NCBI GenBank assembly: GCA_026419785.1 | Contig: JAODTK010002665.1 | Location: 186,001 to 250,000 of the forward strand | Reading direction: 5' to 3' | Origin: Sclerodactyla briareus | Taxonomy: Eukaryota > Echinodermata > Holothuroidea > Dendrochirotida > Sclerodactylidae | Length of the DNA stretch: 64,000 bases | In this document: in pieces, positions 1 to 13,543 of the stretch | How the letters are laid out: each line of letters starts with the position of its first letter | How positions within the stretch are numbered: the first letter of the stretch is position 1 | Notes under the pieces: generated by a model | What the model was told of the DNA's origin: nothing | The model's database searches: none | What the model saw: the letters and a program-made list of their open reading frames with translations, nothing else | Made by a program: the position numbers and the translations under genes

Positions 1-3000
1 GTTCTTCGGTCTAGTTTGTACATGTACGAGTTCGCTGTAGCGGATAACCGCCCGAGTGCGCATAGGCTCACACATAATAGTATGGCGTGAAATACGGTGT
101 CGCCCCAAAATACGAAAGGCAGTACAGAGGCAACTGTGAAGAGAGAATTCCAAGTAATTAAAAACTTTGGAATAACATGTTGCAAGCAAATGTTGAAACA
201 GAAGCAGATGGTAGAGGAACAATATGAATGAAACCCTTGCCCCACCAGTCGCGAAAACATGAACATAAATAAAAAACGAAGGTAGACGACCAAAATTAAA
301 CGTGCAGACCACTCAACGCGACGATATTCAATCAGCAACACTATAATATGATGTATTGACATATTAAAATTGTTAAGTGTATTCAATAATCAAGCAGTTT
401 TTGTGGACCTAGGTTGTTAACCAAAGTGGATACACTGACCCACCACCCTCGGTCACTTTTGCGACCGACGTATCCTGGATAGCCACAATAACCCCATGGT
501 CACTTTCATGAGACCAAAGATCATACTTTGCTTACTAACAGTTGACTCACTTCTCAGTCACTTCATTGACCGACAACAAAGTTAGTACAATGACCCACGT
601 GTGTCTGTGCGAATCTGCCTCGGACCATGCCCCTACAACAGAGTCACTTTTACCAGACTGATAGTGCCTCAGGCGTTAACTGTTCCGTGCGGAATAGGAG
701 TACCTCCACCAGGCCTTATTCTCGAAGTATCGGACTTCTAATTAAAACTGATTCATATAAATCACGTTCTACAGTGGTGGTCTGATAGTGTGTATGTAAT
801 AGACTAATTCTCATAGATCAACACACAATAGCCAATCTGCCCCTTTAATAACCATTCGACCCTGACCTTCATTGGATAATGTGATTTGTTCACCTTCCCA
901 TACATATAACCATACTACCTTGTAGTGGAGGATCAATGAAAGGAAAGAAGACTAAGGCCATCGAGGGCCCAAAACCTAGGCCAAAACTCAATATCACTGC
1001 GTGAACCCTCATGAGACCTCAGACGAGAAGAAATCGAAAAATATATGTAACAACCTGATTGTGCTCGACCCAAGGAACATTATGGCATGTTTTTTTTTTT
1101 TTCAAGAAAATCTGATGCCCTGAACTTTGTAAGTTTGAAGTTCTCACACATTGGCAGTGTGCCCCTTTTTAAAGACCTTCGGACCTCGACCTTCTTGAGG
1201 TAAAAGGTTGTACCGGTGGCCGGTGAACATTTGGTCCAATGTTCGTCAACTCTATCTAGAACCGAAGTGAAAATAGGGCAAAAGAAGCGAATTGTTGACG
1301 ACGAAAATGGTAGGGAAGATAGATTTTTCACGGATGATAAAAAGCAATGGCTCACAAGCACAACTCGTTTGAACTGACAATCACTACGTGAAATGCATGG
1401 CTTTGGGTTGCGTTGCACAGTATTATTCAGGCCGGAATATTTTTCCTGGAAATAACAATAACGATATTCGTTCGTATTCTGGACACGTCTCATTTTGACA
1501 ATACTACCCAATGATGTTATTATGTTGTGGGGGTATCCTGCCAGTTGGAAACTCTAAACACGCCTTTTCCAAGGGTTGTTGTGTTCGTTTAGGGGAGATC
1601 ATATTACCGAAAATGATTGTGACTGGATCGAGGGCTTACCCATCCCAATGAACTATGCGAAAAATTCAGGCTGATTAGAAGTTAATTAGTAGAACATATT
1701 TTTGTCTTTTTATAGGTGGGGTGTCGGAATCCACCATGGTTTTTTGTCCCAGACATCTGTAGCATGCCATGGGACGATGCAGAGCGTCCGTTCTTCGTAT
1801 CATTATACACGGAAAATCACGCAACTTAAGCAAATAGTCGGCACTTCACCCTATATCAGTTGCGCAGTTTGTATACAACATAGGCTACATCTGGCACACT
1901 TGTAGGTGTATTGAAATTGTACGTAATAAATGCGGTGAGCTAGCTATAGGGCATACTAATAAAATTAAGCATGTATATGTATGTGTGGACTCATCACGTA
2001 CTAGCACGAAAAAAAAAATCCCTACCTCCCATAGGTTATACCCACAAAAATGATTAAGCTTGATACGCGAGGACGTAGGTAAATTGCGAAACCCTGTCTT
2101 CGTTGATGTTATGTTGCCTCGAATATGTGCGCCGCGTTGTGTATATTAGCATGTACTGCGGTAACTATGAACAGCATATGTAATCCATATATATGTATGA
2201 ACAGTACCGTTAGACGTTATAATAACATGGTTGTTCGCGCGTTCACTTTTTAATATGATAGCGTTTATGTTTCATTTTGGCACCCCACTTAAGTGAGTCA
2301 GGCCACATTCACCGAACTTCCCTTCGTGTCCCTGTGTGGACTACACTAGGTAAGAATCATGGGTATGTACTCTACATCACACAATCCTCTTTGACAGGCA
2401 CAAGCCATAACTCACTGCCCCAGTTAAGGGACCCCCCACCCCCTCGCCTCGGGGTATCTACACCCCAACCAGCGGGAACCCGACGCCTCGTAGAGCGAAC
2501 CGAGAGAAGAAGAAGGGGCACGGACCCTAACGATAGTTTCACGCAGCCTACTATCTGAAAAAAAGTAGACCATCGTCTTCGAATACGACCATACGATGGC
2601 ATGTACTTTTCACGAATACGGGAATAGGGTATATATTCAATGGTTCTGTGAATTAAGTGACTGTGAGTCCAAAAGTATGCAGCCACTCCCGACGTCCGAG
2701 TCCCAAATTGATCAATGTTGACCATACGGCCCTCAGATGCCTCGACAAAAGAGCAAGCAGATGATACACACACGGTAGTGGGGCCTCCTGGGAGGGCGCT
2801 CCCACACTGCTCCCTCACCTATATAGGAGCACGGGATTTGTTGGTAGTCTTACCACTCCAATTAACTCTCTAATTCTCATACGGGGTGGTACCCATGCTC
2901 AATCCCAAGAAGAGAAAAGAATGCAGTGATCAAATGTTTTTTTTCGATGGTATACTTGCCGGAAAATGATCGTTTCGAATCAAGCTAGAAAGGATGGCAT

Positions 3001-6000
3001 ATCTGGATACTGCACATATTATCAGCTGCGAATCTTCACCAGGTACACCGGAAAAAAAAAAAAGACAATGGCCTTTTCGCGGGAAGTACCTTAATGGTTA
3101 ATGTGGGGGGATAATCACACGCAGACGGCAAACTTGCAAAACTGGCCTACCCTTCGTTTGTCCCTTTACATTCCCTTGTGCTGATCGTTTCGGAAAACAG
3201 GTACACATTTTAACGCCTTTTTTATCCCTTTATGCGAGCGCGCTTACGACGACAGACCCGAGCATGGTACCACGGATGACCTACTCTCCACCACGCGCCA
3301 ACCCACCACTGGCTCAGTCGTGTACCACCCATTTCCCGCTCCCCGTCCGCTGCTCCCTTTAACAGAGATGGATTAATAAATGACAACTATTTGACATTGA
3401 TTGCTTTTCACGCAAATGTGTATACACAGTCATGCATTGTTAATCGATGACTGTCCGTCAATTTTTGCCATCATGTCCCATAATGTCTTCCTGATTTACT
3501 CAAAAAGCGTTAACGTAACTAGATGATGTATCTATCATTATGATATGTCATGAATGAAAGTAAATCATCGTGTTACCACACTACAAGTCCGTACGGTAAA
3601 GGGTAAGGAGTGTCATGATCATCAGACATAGCTTGCATACAAACATCGAGGTTATTCGAAAAGTGTTCAACACAGTGTCGTTGTCGAGGGTGCCTCTGAG
3701 TATGTATAGTTCTCCCATGTGTCTGAAGATACACTTCCCTCGTTCCAGAAATAAATGTAAATGAACACTTCGCCAGCACGGTTATGATTTTTGAGAACTG
3801 AATAGAGGAGGTCTAGCTTTTCCTTCAACATATTATGCAAATAATTAATTCATGGTTGGAATCACAATTCTAATTCTCTACGACTACAGCAATTTGTAGT
3901 GTATTCTATAACCTATATTTTACAAGAACAACTACTTTTTCAAGTTCTTCTGCTATGAGACCTAATTCCTTAAAGTGTGCATATAGTTACCCAGCTCAAC
4001 GTGGCTGATAGGGGATAATATTCGATTCAAAATTAAATTCGATTGTTAATAATGTTTTCCCATTGGATCCGACACATCACTACGTACAATAAATTGACAG
4101 TAGTGGCTGCAATGTATTACCCACACACCACCACAAAAAGTGTACAGGGGCGAGTCAACCATCATTACCAAATTAGACACTTTTTCGTTTGTAAACAGAA
4201 ATATATGCAGAATTTGAGATCTACCTTGCATCTGACAATATCTTAGGGTTTGTTTTCGTAAAAAACATTTTCCAACATTTTTATGAATGTTGTAGCTATT
4301 GAAGTTGTTCCAACAGGATCTGTCCTGGGGAGTACAGTACAAACTTCTGTCCGTTCGATAGAGGTCGTTTGCCCTTTTTCACATTGATAATCTATACCAA
4401 GATTGAATCGAGGGATCAGCAGAAGTTATCTCATTGACCTCAGGCAACGAAGATAGTATTATCCGGAGTAGCCAAACTAAATACTCATGAATAGACACTC
4501 CTGGTAGTGGTTTTGGATAAATCTCATAAATGAGGTCACCGACCAAAACAAATCCCTACCAATAAAAGCCTCGAATGAGAAAAACGTTTCGCCATTCTTC
4601 GTTTTAATAGAGGTATGAAATAACGGTTGCATAAGCATTTCATCTCGAGATAAAGGGAGAGATAATTACCACTATGCTCCAAGATTCCTCTGCAAAAGAT
4701 GTACGGAAACTTGAAGTATTCGTCTCTGGGGATTACGAAAAAACACCTAACGAATTTTCATGTTCCATAGTATGAAAAGTGACATGAAAAGAGCTCACAT
4801 TTTCGGATTCAATGCTTATCAACATGTACTCGCGAATTTTTAACCTTCAATGAGTTCCTTTTTACCTCTAAGTTACATAATTTCACCCCCCCTTCAGGGG
4901 GAGACTCGAAGAATTGATAGCTAATCAAATGTGGGTTATATGTCCTTTCCATATTGAACGACCTGATTGCCTGGTGAAGTTAATTATTATCCAAGCCCGC
5001 ACAGTCAAAATGTTATAGATAAAACAGTCGGAACGATCAAAGAGTTGACACCTCGGACCTTCCCCTTAATCGATAAATTACGACCATTCCTCTATTCAAG
5101 AGAGACACACATTTTCAAACTTAACCATTGCCAGCTTTCTGTTTAGATTTGCCCTCTTCGAATTCTGTGAGTTTGATTGGAAACACCACGTAAGAAATCC
5201 TCCCTTCATTGGACATTTCAATCTGTTGGTATATTTTTTCATAATTACCAGCAATTTCCAATTGTCAGAATTATTTCACAATGCATTGTGAACCAGATGC
5301 TAGTTCATACGGACGGATATTGTCTAATACAGAATATTACTTTTACATCAGAAACAATGAAGTTGTATAGTCTGAATGCTGAATCTTTTTTGGCTTCACT
5401 TTTAATACCAGAAACTTGGAATTATTAAAAATGATTCATGCAAGGTTCGTCTAAGAACATATAAATTGCTTGCCCAAGGGGCATCACTTGCTAACCCCTT
5501 GGTAACCGAGAACGGGTTGTCGGAAATGAGCCATACGCTTTATACAGGAATACATTTTTTGTACAAAACCTCGATCCACTCAAAAAGAAAAGCCAAGTGT
5601 ATTGTGACTCCGCGTCGTGACGATGAAAACGTGCCCATAAGTTCACTTTCGGATTAGTTCTGGATCAATGCAGTTGGGAATGGAGGCCAATAGATCTTGC
5701 AAAGTGAAATAGAACTGTTACCTTGGGTAGAAAGTATCTATTTTCTACTTTCAAACTGGTTTCATGGCTACACTAGTTCAAATGGAAAAATTGCTGGCGT
5801 GACAGTAGACTGAGTTTCATAGCTAGTTTAGGCATGTAAGTCTTCTGAAAATAGGTTGGTACATTCACATACAACTAGTAGGTTAAGTACACATAATTAT
5901 CACATTACTATAGGTTTTTAAAATTACATTGGGTTCAAAGAAGATGGACTTTTGTAATCTTTTTCACAAAACGTGAATCGTGACAGAGTGAGGTGATTTT

Positions 6001-7190
6001 TTCTAGAATATAGAAGTAGCAATGAAACTATCTTATCCATTAAATGATTACTAATTGTTCATTTTACTGGAATTACCATTGCACATGAAAAATAGAACGT
6101 GACTGCCAAGTAAATTAACGTTGTCATCCATTTTGGGACGCGTGACTCTAACATGAAGGTGTTTTCAGTGGGGAATTACACCCCGCCACCCCGATGTCTA
6201 GAATGTCGTCAAGTAACAAGTACTCCTACCTAAAATGTAACGAACAAGCCTCATGAAACATGAAAATAGTAATATCATATGCGATGTAATTACCCCAAAA
6301 GAAAAGCTTTCCCTTTTTAGAGATTATCGCTTACTGTGACTACACTTCACTCTAGTACCTTTCCATCCACACAGTAAATAAATCGTTTGTTTATACCTTT
6401 CCACGTTTCGGGAAAACCACAGAGATAATATCTACTAAAATAATAACATTATTTCATTTACAAAGTTTTTCAATTTTGGGATTGATGATGACGGGACTTT
6501 ATCATGGAATTGCCATATCTCCTAGTGCACAATTGAGCTCCAGTTCATGCTGTTCGCTCATTCAGTAGAAAAGTGCTCTTGTAATAGCCTTTCAATGCTT
6601 ACAATCTAGCAAGAGAATAGAAATGGCACCTAAGCTCTCCAACACCTTACTCTTTGCATCATGAGGAATCTGTGGCGTATGCCACATGCAGTTATACATG
6701 AAATCGGACTCAAGCAATCCAAGTTGGCATACTCCTAGTGTAAGAGTATCTGTACTCTTGACGATTCGGTTGGCGTTTAGTCGTGTTCAGGAGATCCACG
6801 AGCTTCGCAGAATCGACTATGGTACTCCAGTGCACCATAGCCATTATACGAGCATAAAGAGTTCACATGAGAAGTATCGGGTTCCATTACTCTCGCCATA
6901 AGGACACGTGCTCTGCGAATAAACCAATAACATGCGAACTTTACATACCTAAAATTACGTAATAAATCAATACTAGCTATATCTAACGCGACCCCTCTAC
7001 GAGCCGGTCTATAAAGAGATAAGTGATCATAACTAACGCAATTGGCGCACAGACTTACTCTTTCGATCCACAGTACGCTGGCTCCATACAGATAACAGCG
7101 GGTACAGGGCCAACATATCGATCATTCACGGGACACCTACGTGTAATCTCGTATTGTGCCTATTTAATTCTTTCATCTCCTGCACGAACG
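1..7190. other. No recognisable gene; anonymous AT-rich sequence
   Basis: Open frames here are short (at most 148 codons, at 2,372-2,818 on the minus strand) and resemble no protein family I know. The two largest (1,080-1,511 and 2,372-2,818, both minus) show no domain motif, and 2,372-2,818 overlaps another open frame on the opposite strand, which suggests simply a stop-poor stretch. Short poly-A, poly-T and poly-C runs are present. A loosely recurring GTCACTT word appears four times between about 450 and 660. I see no RNA gene and no transposon signature. Confidence 0.5.
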
Positions 7191-7199
7191 TAGAGAGAT

Positions 7200-7262
7200 C
7201 GGATTAGCTCGGTTGGTAGAGCTTAGGATGGTGATCGAGAGGTTGCGAGTTTCGAAACTTCA
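7200..7262 (+). repeat. tRNA-derived SINE head or tRNA pseudogene (candidate)
   Basis: The stretch starting near 7,204 reads TAGCTCGGTTGGTAGAGC, a close match to an RNA polymerase III A box in a tRNA D-arm context. About 40 bases downstream, GGTTGCGAGTTTCGAAAC resembles a B box (T-arm), so the spacing is right for a tRNA-type promoter. No acceptor stem pairs around it and the anticodon arm is not convincing, so it is not a functional tRNA. A tRNA-headed SINE, with its body running toward about 7,350, is the best reading. The 3' boundary is not visible. Confidence 0.4.
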
Positions 7263-7299
7263 ATGACGATTGACGCCCAGTGTACCCGTGCCAGCAAGC

Positions 7300-9430
7300 C
7301 AATTGTGTTACTCGTATGACCGTATGGATCCCTGCTATAGTAATTAAGAATGGCCAACCATCCTCAGTATGACGCGGACAAATACCCCTATGTAAAAATA
7401 AATAAACCCGACTTGAAAAAAAGCGGCGTTTCTTGACGCGGCGGCGAAGGGTGATATCGCTCAACATGACTTCAATAGACCCGTTCATGCCACGATTTCA
7501 CCCGCCCCCCCCGCCCGCATTCCCGAGTAGAGTATTTGGCATTGATGTCTACTGCATGTTACGGCTTGAAGCCCGATAGGACAGGGGGGGAGGGTTTTTA
7601 GAGAACAATAGCAAGTAAAAAAAAAAAAAATGTCAATTACATCCCAAAAAAATGCCATTTTTTCCAACCGATTTTTGTTTTGTTTTGACATTCGATCTTC
7701 TTTCATTTATTATTTTTTCACTATAATTTACGTTTGGGTAAATTTCCTGGAAAAATATACACAGAAAGGGCAGACAACATGTTTCTGTCAATTTTAACGC
7801 AATAGTGGAGTTAAGTAACAACCTGTCCTATTCAAGTATTTGCATGATTTTAACATTATATGCATAATAGCATTGGGGGTCTGTAAGCTTACAATGATGT
7901 CCATAATATATTAACCACAATAAGTAGGAGAGAAAATCGGAAAATGTTAATTCACAGTGCTCGCCAATATTGCGACAAAGTATTATGATGTAGATTAACT
8001 TAGACGGTCGGTAATATTACAATATTTTCCATGCAATATAATTGTTATGTAAATGTACACGGTGGGTGGTATGGAATTTACAACGCGGTCATGTACCTTA
8101 CATAATATTGTGTTGAATATCATTTAGGGCTGCAGTTCATTCAGGTTCCATGTATTTTGAACATATTGATGTGTGAATAAACGCAATTTCCGTAAATTCG
8201 AAATCAGTCTTCAGAGTTTAAACATACTTAGTTGGTAGATTGAAATCCGGGGGTCGGTTAAACTGGTTCTTCCGCCAAATATTGTAATTTCTTATTTGGT
8301 TTCTGTACATGCAATGATTTCCCATGTACTTTTTTCAAACATAATTATGTTCATTAACAATTGGATGGTCTGTAATTGTCCCACGGATAAACAATATATA
8401 ACCAAATTGTATACCATAACCATTATTGTGTAGTTTTATCATATTGTATGCAGACTTATGATGGGACCACCGTAAAATTAACAACGGCCTTCCACAGAGT
8501 CACAAAACACACACCACACAACAGACACACACAGATCTGAACATCGTGGTCAGACTTTGAATAAAAACTCCCTCTTGCCGGGACTTCTGAAGTCAAGAAA
8601 TGCTCAACGTTGTTATAACAATATGTACGGAATTATAAACACATCATTAACTGTTGAAAATTTGACACCAAAAAGACAGGAAGACTCTGCCTTTGAACTA
8701 TTCACGATTAGACATGGAATGGTCAATAGTGATAATATGCATGATACCGCAATTTCTACAACATGACAAAAGAGGTTCAGTTCCAAACAGATAAAAAAAA
8801 GAGAATATAATCGGTATGGTTCGAACACCATCCCTACATCATTCAGCAATTCCGCAGGGATTTAAGAGGCTAAAGGCGAGTGCAATGTAATTTTGCACCT
8901 TAAATCTATTCAGCTCCGTGATGAAAACAGTACCGGTATAGAATGCATGATCATGAACTAGAACAAGACAAGTACAACAACATGAACATGAACAAAATAG
9001 AAGTAGCAGAGGTTGGTTTTACTCGAATCCCAGAAAAGAAAAACGGTCTCGTGTGATTCCACATTACCAGACAATTATAGCCATTTTGATAGAGTCAGGC
9101 CACATGGAACAGTAGCAATTTTGTTTGCAAAACATGGCCGCAGAATTGCTGGCATGATAGTTTTAAAAAAATTTTATCATGTTATTGTGTTGAAACAATC
9201 TCTCTTATGTAATACTTCCTACAAACACAAACTTGAGCATATCACACTTTACGAGCAATTTCATACCCAAGACACAGAAATTTCCTATCATAAGTCAAAT
9301 TGACTATATCTAGCCCCATTATTAAACTTAACTCTATTAAAAACCGACACTCGAGATACAATGGCCTCATATCAACCGATCACGACTTATTATAAGAAGT
9401 TTCACCCCTAAATAGTCAACGAGAAGGAGT
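7300..9430. other. No recognisable gene; AT-rich
   Basis: This holds C and G runs near 7,505-7,600, a poly-A run near 7,618 and very AT-rich sequence from 7,620 to 8,500. Two modest plus-strand open frames (8,557-8,766 and 9,013-9,303) lie just upstream of the LINE reverse transcriptase and could be its decayed 5' part, possibly an endonuclease region. I cannot point to an endonuclease catalytic motif, so they are left unassigned. Confidence 0.35.
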
Positions 9431-9439
9431 ATCCCAGTC

Positions 9440-11225
9440 AAAAAGGATGTTAGAAGTAGCGATCAGGTCCATCTAAATCAAACAATAGACTACAATAAAT
9501 AGCGTAAACAAGGCTCTGAACGAAGATAACTGGAATAACTAATATCAATTCGTCTAGAAAATGTCAAAAGAAAAATCGCCTCAGGAAGTTTCGGTTCAAG
9601 AATACAAAAAATAATAATGACAAAAATTGATTGGCGGGCATTACAGAAATTGAAAAGAGGAAGGATGGACTCCCACGTTTCTTTATAAAGTAGTACAAGA
9701 AAAAAGTTAGAAGGGACCCAACCTCAATTAACATTGATGATGAAATCATAAGAGATAAAGATGCAAAAATTAAGGAAATAGGCCCACATTTCGAAAACAC
9801 TTTCAACGCTAACAACCCTAACCAAACCCAACGTGCTTCCAGGAAAACTAAACGAATCATTTATGAAGATGAAAGTAAAAAGAGGTTGCATCCTTAGAAA
9901 AATAATGAGTCCCCAGATGGACCTATCCAGCGTATAGCTCAAAATTGCCCCATGCACCCATAAATACCGTACTAATATACTAAATAACATAGCGACGAAA
10001 CCGGAGAAAGACCAATAGAAAGTAAACATGGATCTCACACCAATTGAAAAAACAAAAAACTAAACCACAAAACATTTCAGAACTGTGATTCCTTACTCTG
10101 AGGAAAATCCTCGCAAGTGTATTACAAGGGGAATCCGCCCATTAATTGGGTGAACATAGACTTCCGTTCACCCAAACAGCTACACTCAGAAGAGGCACCG
10201 ATTTAGCTTGTTTTGCCTTCACCAAATTTAGCGGAGGGAAGTCAAACTTCAATTAGGGATACAACATCAATCTCTGCTGGATATGAGCAAGGCGTTCGAT
10301 TAACGATCCAAAGGGCACACTATGAATGCCTGAAAACAGAATCCGCGGAGAACGGCGAACTCTATCTCATTTCACGATACTGACGATGTTTCATTAGGAC
10401 GGAAACTAGGATGTTTTTTTTTTTTCGCGAACATGGGTCCCCCAGGGTGGACACGTGCGAGTGCATTATACTTTATAACTTACCTGGCCAACTCATTGGA
10501 ATCGGATGAAAATAGCATTGATGCAGTTATCCACCCTATACAGTCAGTTGATCCTGACGGACAGTCAGTGAATTAATGCACCGACAACTGCAATCACCGG
10601 GGCGAACAATACGCTGATGATCTCTTGGGCATTCAAAAACTGGTGACATTATACTGCAAGACGTCGAAGAACGAGTGATGAGAAAAACGGAAGAGAAGAA
10701 TATGAAAACAAACAGCACGAAAAACTGAGAAATTTCCAATTACAAGAAATGGCAATGGAAGTTGGAAGAAATGTAATATTGTAGGAAGTTGGGGGCCCGA
10801 AAAGACTTTAACAGAATATTGATTATAACCAACAAAGCTCTTTCAGCACTCTGTCACAATTTTCAAGAGCAGACGAGTAGGTTCAAGCATCAAACTCGAG
10901 TCCGATGCCCCCTAATAAGGAGTATTTTTCTGTATTATGCGAACTGTGTGGTTGGGTACAAACGAAAGAATGATCTTGACACAAAAGTGACCACTTTCAA
11001 AGAAGAGAAGACTACTCGCAATGTTCTCAACATCAGAGGAACCAATAACAATTGGATACCACATGACGAATCTACAGGCCGTACGCAGGAGAGGGGGGGG
11101 GGGGGGGGGTGTTGGCTCGTCCGCACTCCTCCTGAAAATCAACCCCCTTTCGAATGTTCGAAAATCGCCCCCCCCCACCTCCAAATTATATTACGCCAAA
11201 AAAGAAGGTCAAATTGGTGATTGTG
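9440..11225 (+). mobile_element. Degraded non-LTR retrotransposon (LINE) reverse transcriptase region
   Basis: Plus-strand translation in several frames gives an ordered set of reverse transcriptase landmarks. MSKAFD (the first catalytic aspartate region) lies near 10,285, a G-x-PQG-like stretch near 10,430-10,445, and EQYADDLLG, the catalytic YADD box, at about 10,600-10,627. Downstream, the frame at 10,789-11,220 carries RSIFLYY followed by LNIRGTNNNWIP, the usual 'origin of the cell line, broken into a new block' C-terminal portion seen after the thumb in many LINE ORF2 proteins. Motif order and spacing fit a LINE. The frame shifts many times and contains stops, so no functional protein is encoded. 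The last part runs into a G tract at 11,092-11,110. A poly-A-rich run at 11,797-11,825 could be the 3' tail but is not clearly joined. The clade is unresolved. Confidence 0.75.
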
Positions 11226-11229
11226 GACT

Positions 11230-13540
11230 TGTCGGGTTATGCTGTAGGAATCTGGGACAGAGCCTAACGTCATGACGTTTGTGCTCTCAGCTAATTTTGC
11301 GAATTGCATCTCCACCATGTTAGGTTAGTTATTAACACGCGTTTCCCGAATAAAAAAAAATCGGTTTTATCCAAAAAATGTCGAAAGCATGTCCATCGAA
11401 TTTGAGATATTTTAAAATGGTCGACGAAAGACCAGTGACAGTTGGTAAACTGGGCTGATGAAACAAGCTGCATATTATTTTAAAATCAGCTAGCGAAGAA
11501 AGCCACGCTGCGGCTCAAACTAATTCGTGTATTCATTAGGAAAACTGACCATTGATCATAATATATTCTTATGCCTCTTTAACACAGAGACTATTCCCCC
11601 GGGATTCTCTCGCTTTTCCGAGAAAGAAAGAAAACAGGGACCTTACAGACCGAATCACCCAACCTAAAAAGGTACACGGAGCTGACAGTTGCCGGCTCAC
11701 AGTCAGGCACTATATCATTTGAAGTTCAGTCGGGGCCTGTGCGCTGTCCACGCAGGTAACAGCTATCACTGGGAAAATCGCAGGCCAAACAAAACAAAAA
11801 AAAAAAAAACAAAAAAAAAAAAAACAGGTTGTGCACGCTGATGCCCTCTCAGACGAATTTTTTTTACACAGGTTCTCACGGGTTATCCGGGGTATTTACC
11901 CAGCGGAATCGAGGGGTATGTTTCACCGGCATTTCCAATGGCGGCGTATGGGGAGACGGGGGAAAGCCCAATTGGGGGTTGGGGAGCAATGTTATCTCCC
12001 CGAATAGTCTACATCGGACTGCCATGTCGGACACTGATCCGACATATCAGCAGAAACGTGTTTAGACAAATACAAGTAGGAGTGCCATCAAGAAAATCTA
12101 GAGAATAATGTGCTTCCCGATAAAGAGGTGCATGACGGGCTTGGTCGTGATTCAACAAGACGTTTATTTTTCTGGAACGAAGGTATCATGTACCTATCAT
12201 GAGAAATCCAAAATCGGTTTCATTCATTCGATGTGGTCGGGTTGATGATGGTGGGATGGTAATGAGCCAGGGTGACACCCACAAAACATCAACTGTGTTA
12301 CTCATGCAGTAGGGAATGTTTGATGCAGTGTTAGATACCCCTGATTGGGGTCAATCAATGAGTAAACATGAAAACAAAATTGCTATGAGTGTTTCGCACA
12401 AATGAATCCTATGCCCTACCTTGTAATTATAAATACCAATGTTCGCGTTTCACACAGAAAGAAATCCCCATATAACTTGGATGTTAAATTACGCATGTGC
12501 GCAGCATCGCGATTTACTCTTCCGCTGGCCACTGTGGTTAATATTGTAGGTGAGGGATGAGCATATATTTTATTACCATAACGATGCAAAATCAGAACAA
12601 CAAACTGCAAAAGAGATATATGTTGGTGCCTGCAAACGTATTCAAAACTACTGATTGGGGAATTGCAGCCATATGCACCTGGATCAGTGGTAAATGATCT
12701 TGAGGGGAAAAAAAGTGAGATGTGGATATGTGGAAAGCACGGACACTGCCTTATCGCGTATGTGAGAGAACTCTCTCGGTTGCACCGTGACACACCGCAA
12801 TTAGCGTGGGACAAAGTTAATTCATTCATTCAGCTCTCAGTTGTATAGCCACACTCACTTCTGTAATCAGTGGTAGATTTGAACAAAATGTTCATTGTCT
12901 ACCCAGCAACATTTTGTACAAGACAGTCCTGTGCTGAGGGAGAGAGGGAGAGCATCAAACAAAGCCCATTCACACTTAAGAAATTCCCCTCTCTCACCCC
13001 GACGATTCATTTGTCGAATAGTTGAAAAGCCCGATCGGGTATGATTACATGTGAAATATTCAAGGAGTTCTCCACTAAAAAATTCGGAAGGGAAAAGGCA
13101 AAGGGGAGGTCTGCGTGTCGAGACCTGCACAAAACCTTCCCATCTCAGGCAATCAGGTGCGTGTGCGCCCCTGTTGGGGTGTTGTAGGCTCGCATGCTAA
13201 ATCGATAAGTTGATTTCGATAGGTACAAACTGTACCGACATTGGGCATATTAGGCTGGAAACTGTTATATGTTCTGACTTTTTCCTTCGTTTTGTGTGTT
13301 TTGACGGTCTTAGTTTGAGTGGTGATTTAACGATAGCAGATTAGCAAATCGATAGCAATTACAAACGAAATGATGTATTTTCTACATCTGGTCGATGGGC
13401 ATTTTACAAATGGCATGGTGTTGGTTACGTTCATAATTTGCCTACTAACTGCGTAAAATAACTATTCACGTTTTAGGTGATCTTGCAGTATCTTCTCCTA
13501 AATAGTTGGATCTCACTCACTAGAATGACAATGATCATTG
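11230..13540. other. No recognisable gene; possible LINE 3' UTR and poly-A run
   Basis: A-rich sequence at about 11,790-11,826 (two A runs broken by C) might end the preceding LINE. The remainder has only short open frames (137 codons at most, 12,416-12,829 minus), none with recognisable motifs. Confidence 0.35.
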
Positions 13541-13543
13541 TGC

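Noticed and set aside
450-660. Four GTCACTT words suggesting a tandem repeat
   Set aside because: Spacing is irregular and the surrounding sequence does not align between them.
9564-10038. Hydrophobic minus-strand frames of 98-104 codons
   Set aside because: They lie antisense to the A-rich LINE coding region, and hydrophobicity follows from poly-A being read as Phe and Leu/Ile codons.
10470-10490. Sequence resembling the 5' end of U1 snRNA (ACTTACCTGG)
   Set aside because: It falls in the LINE reverse transcriptase coding region and the rest of U1 does not follow.
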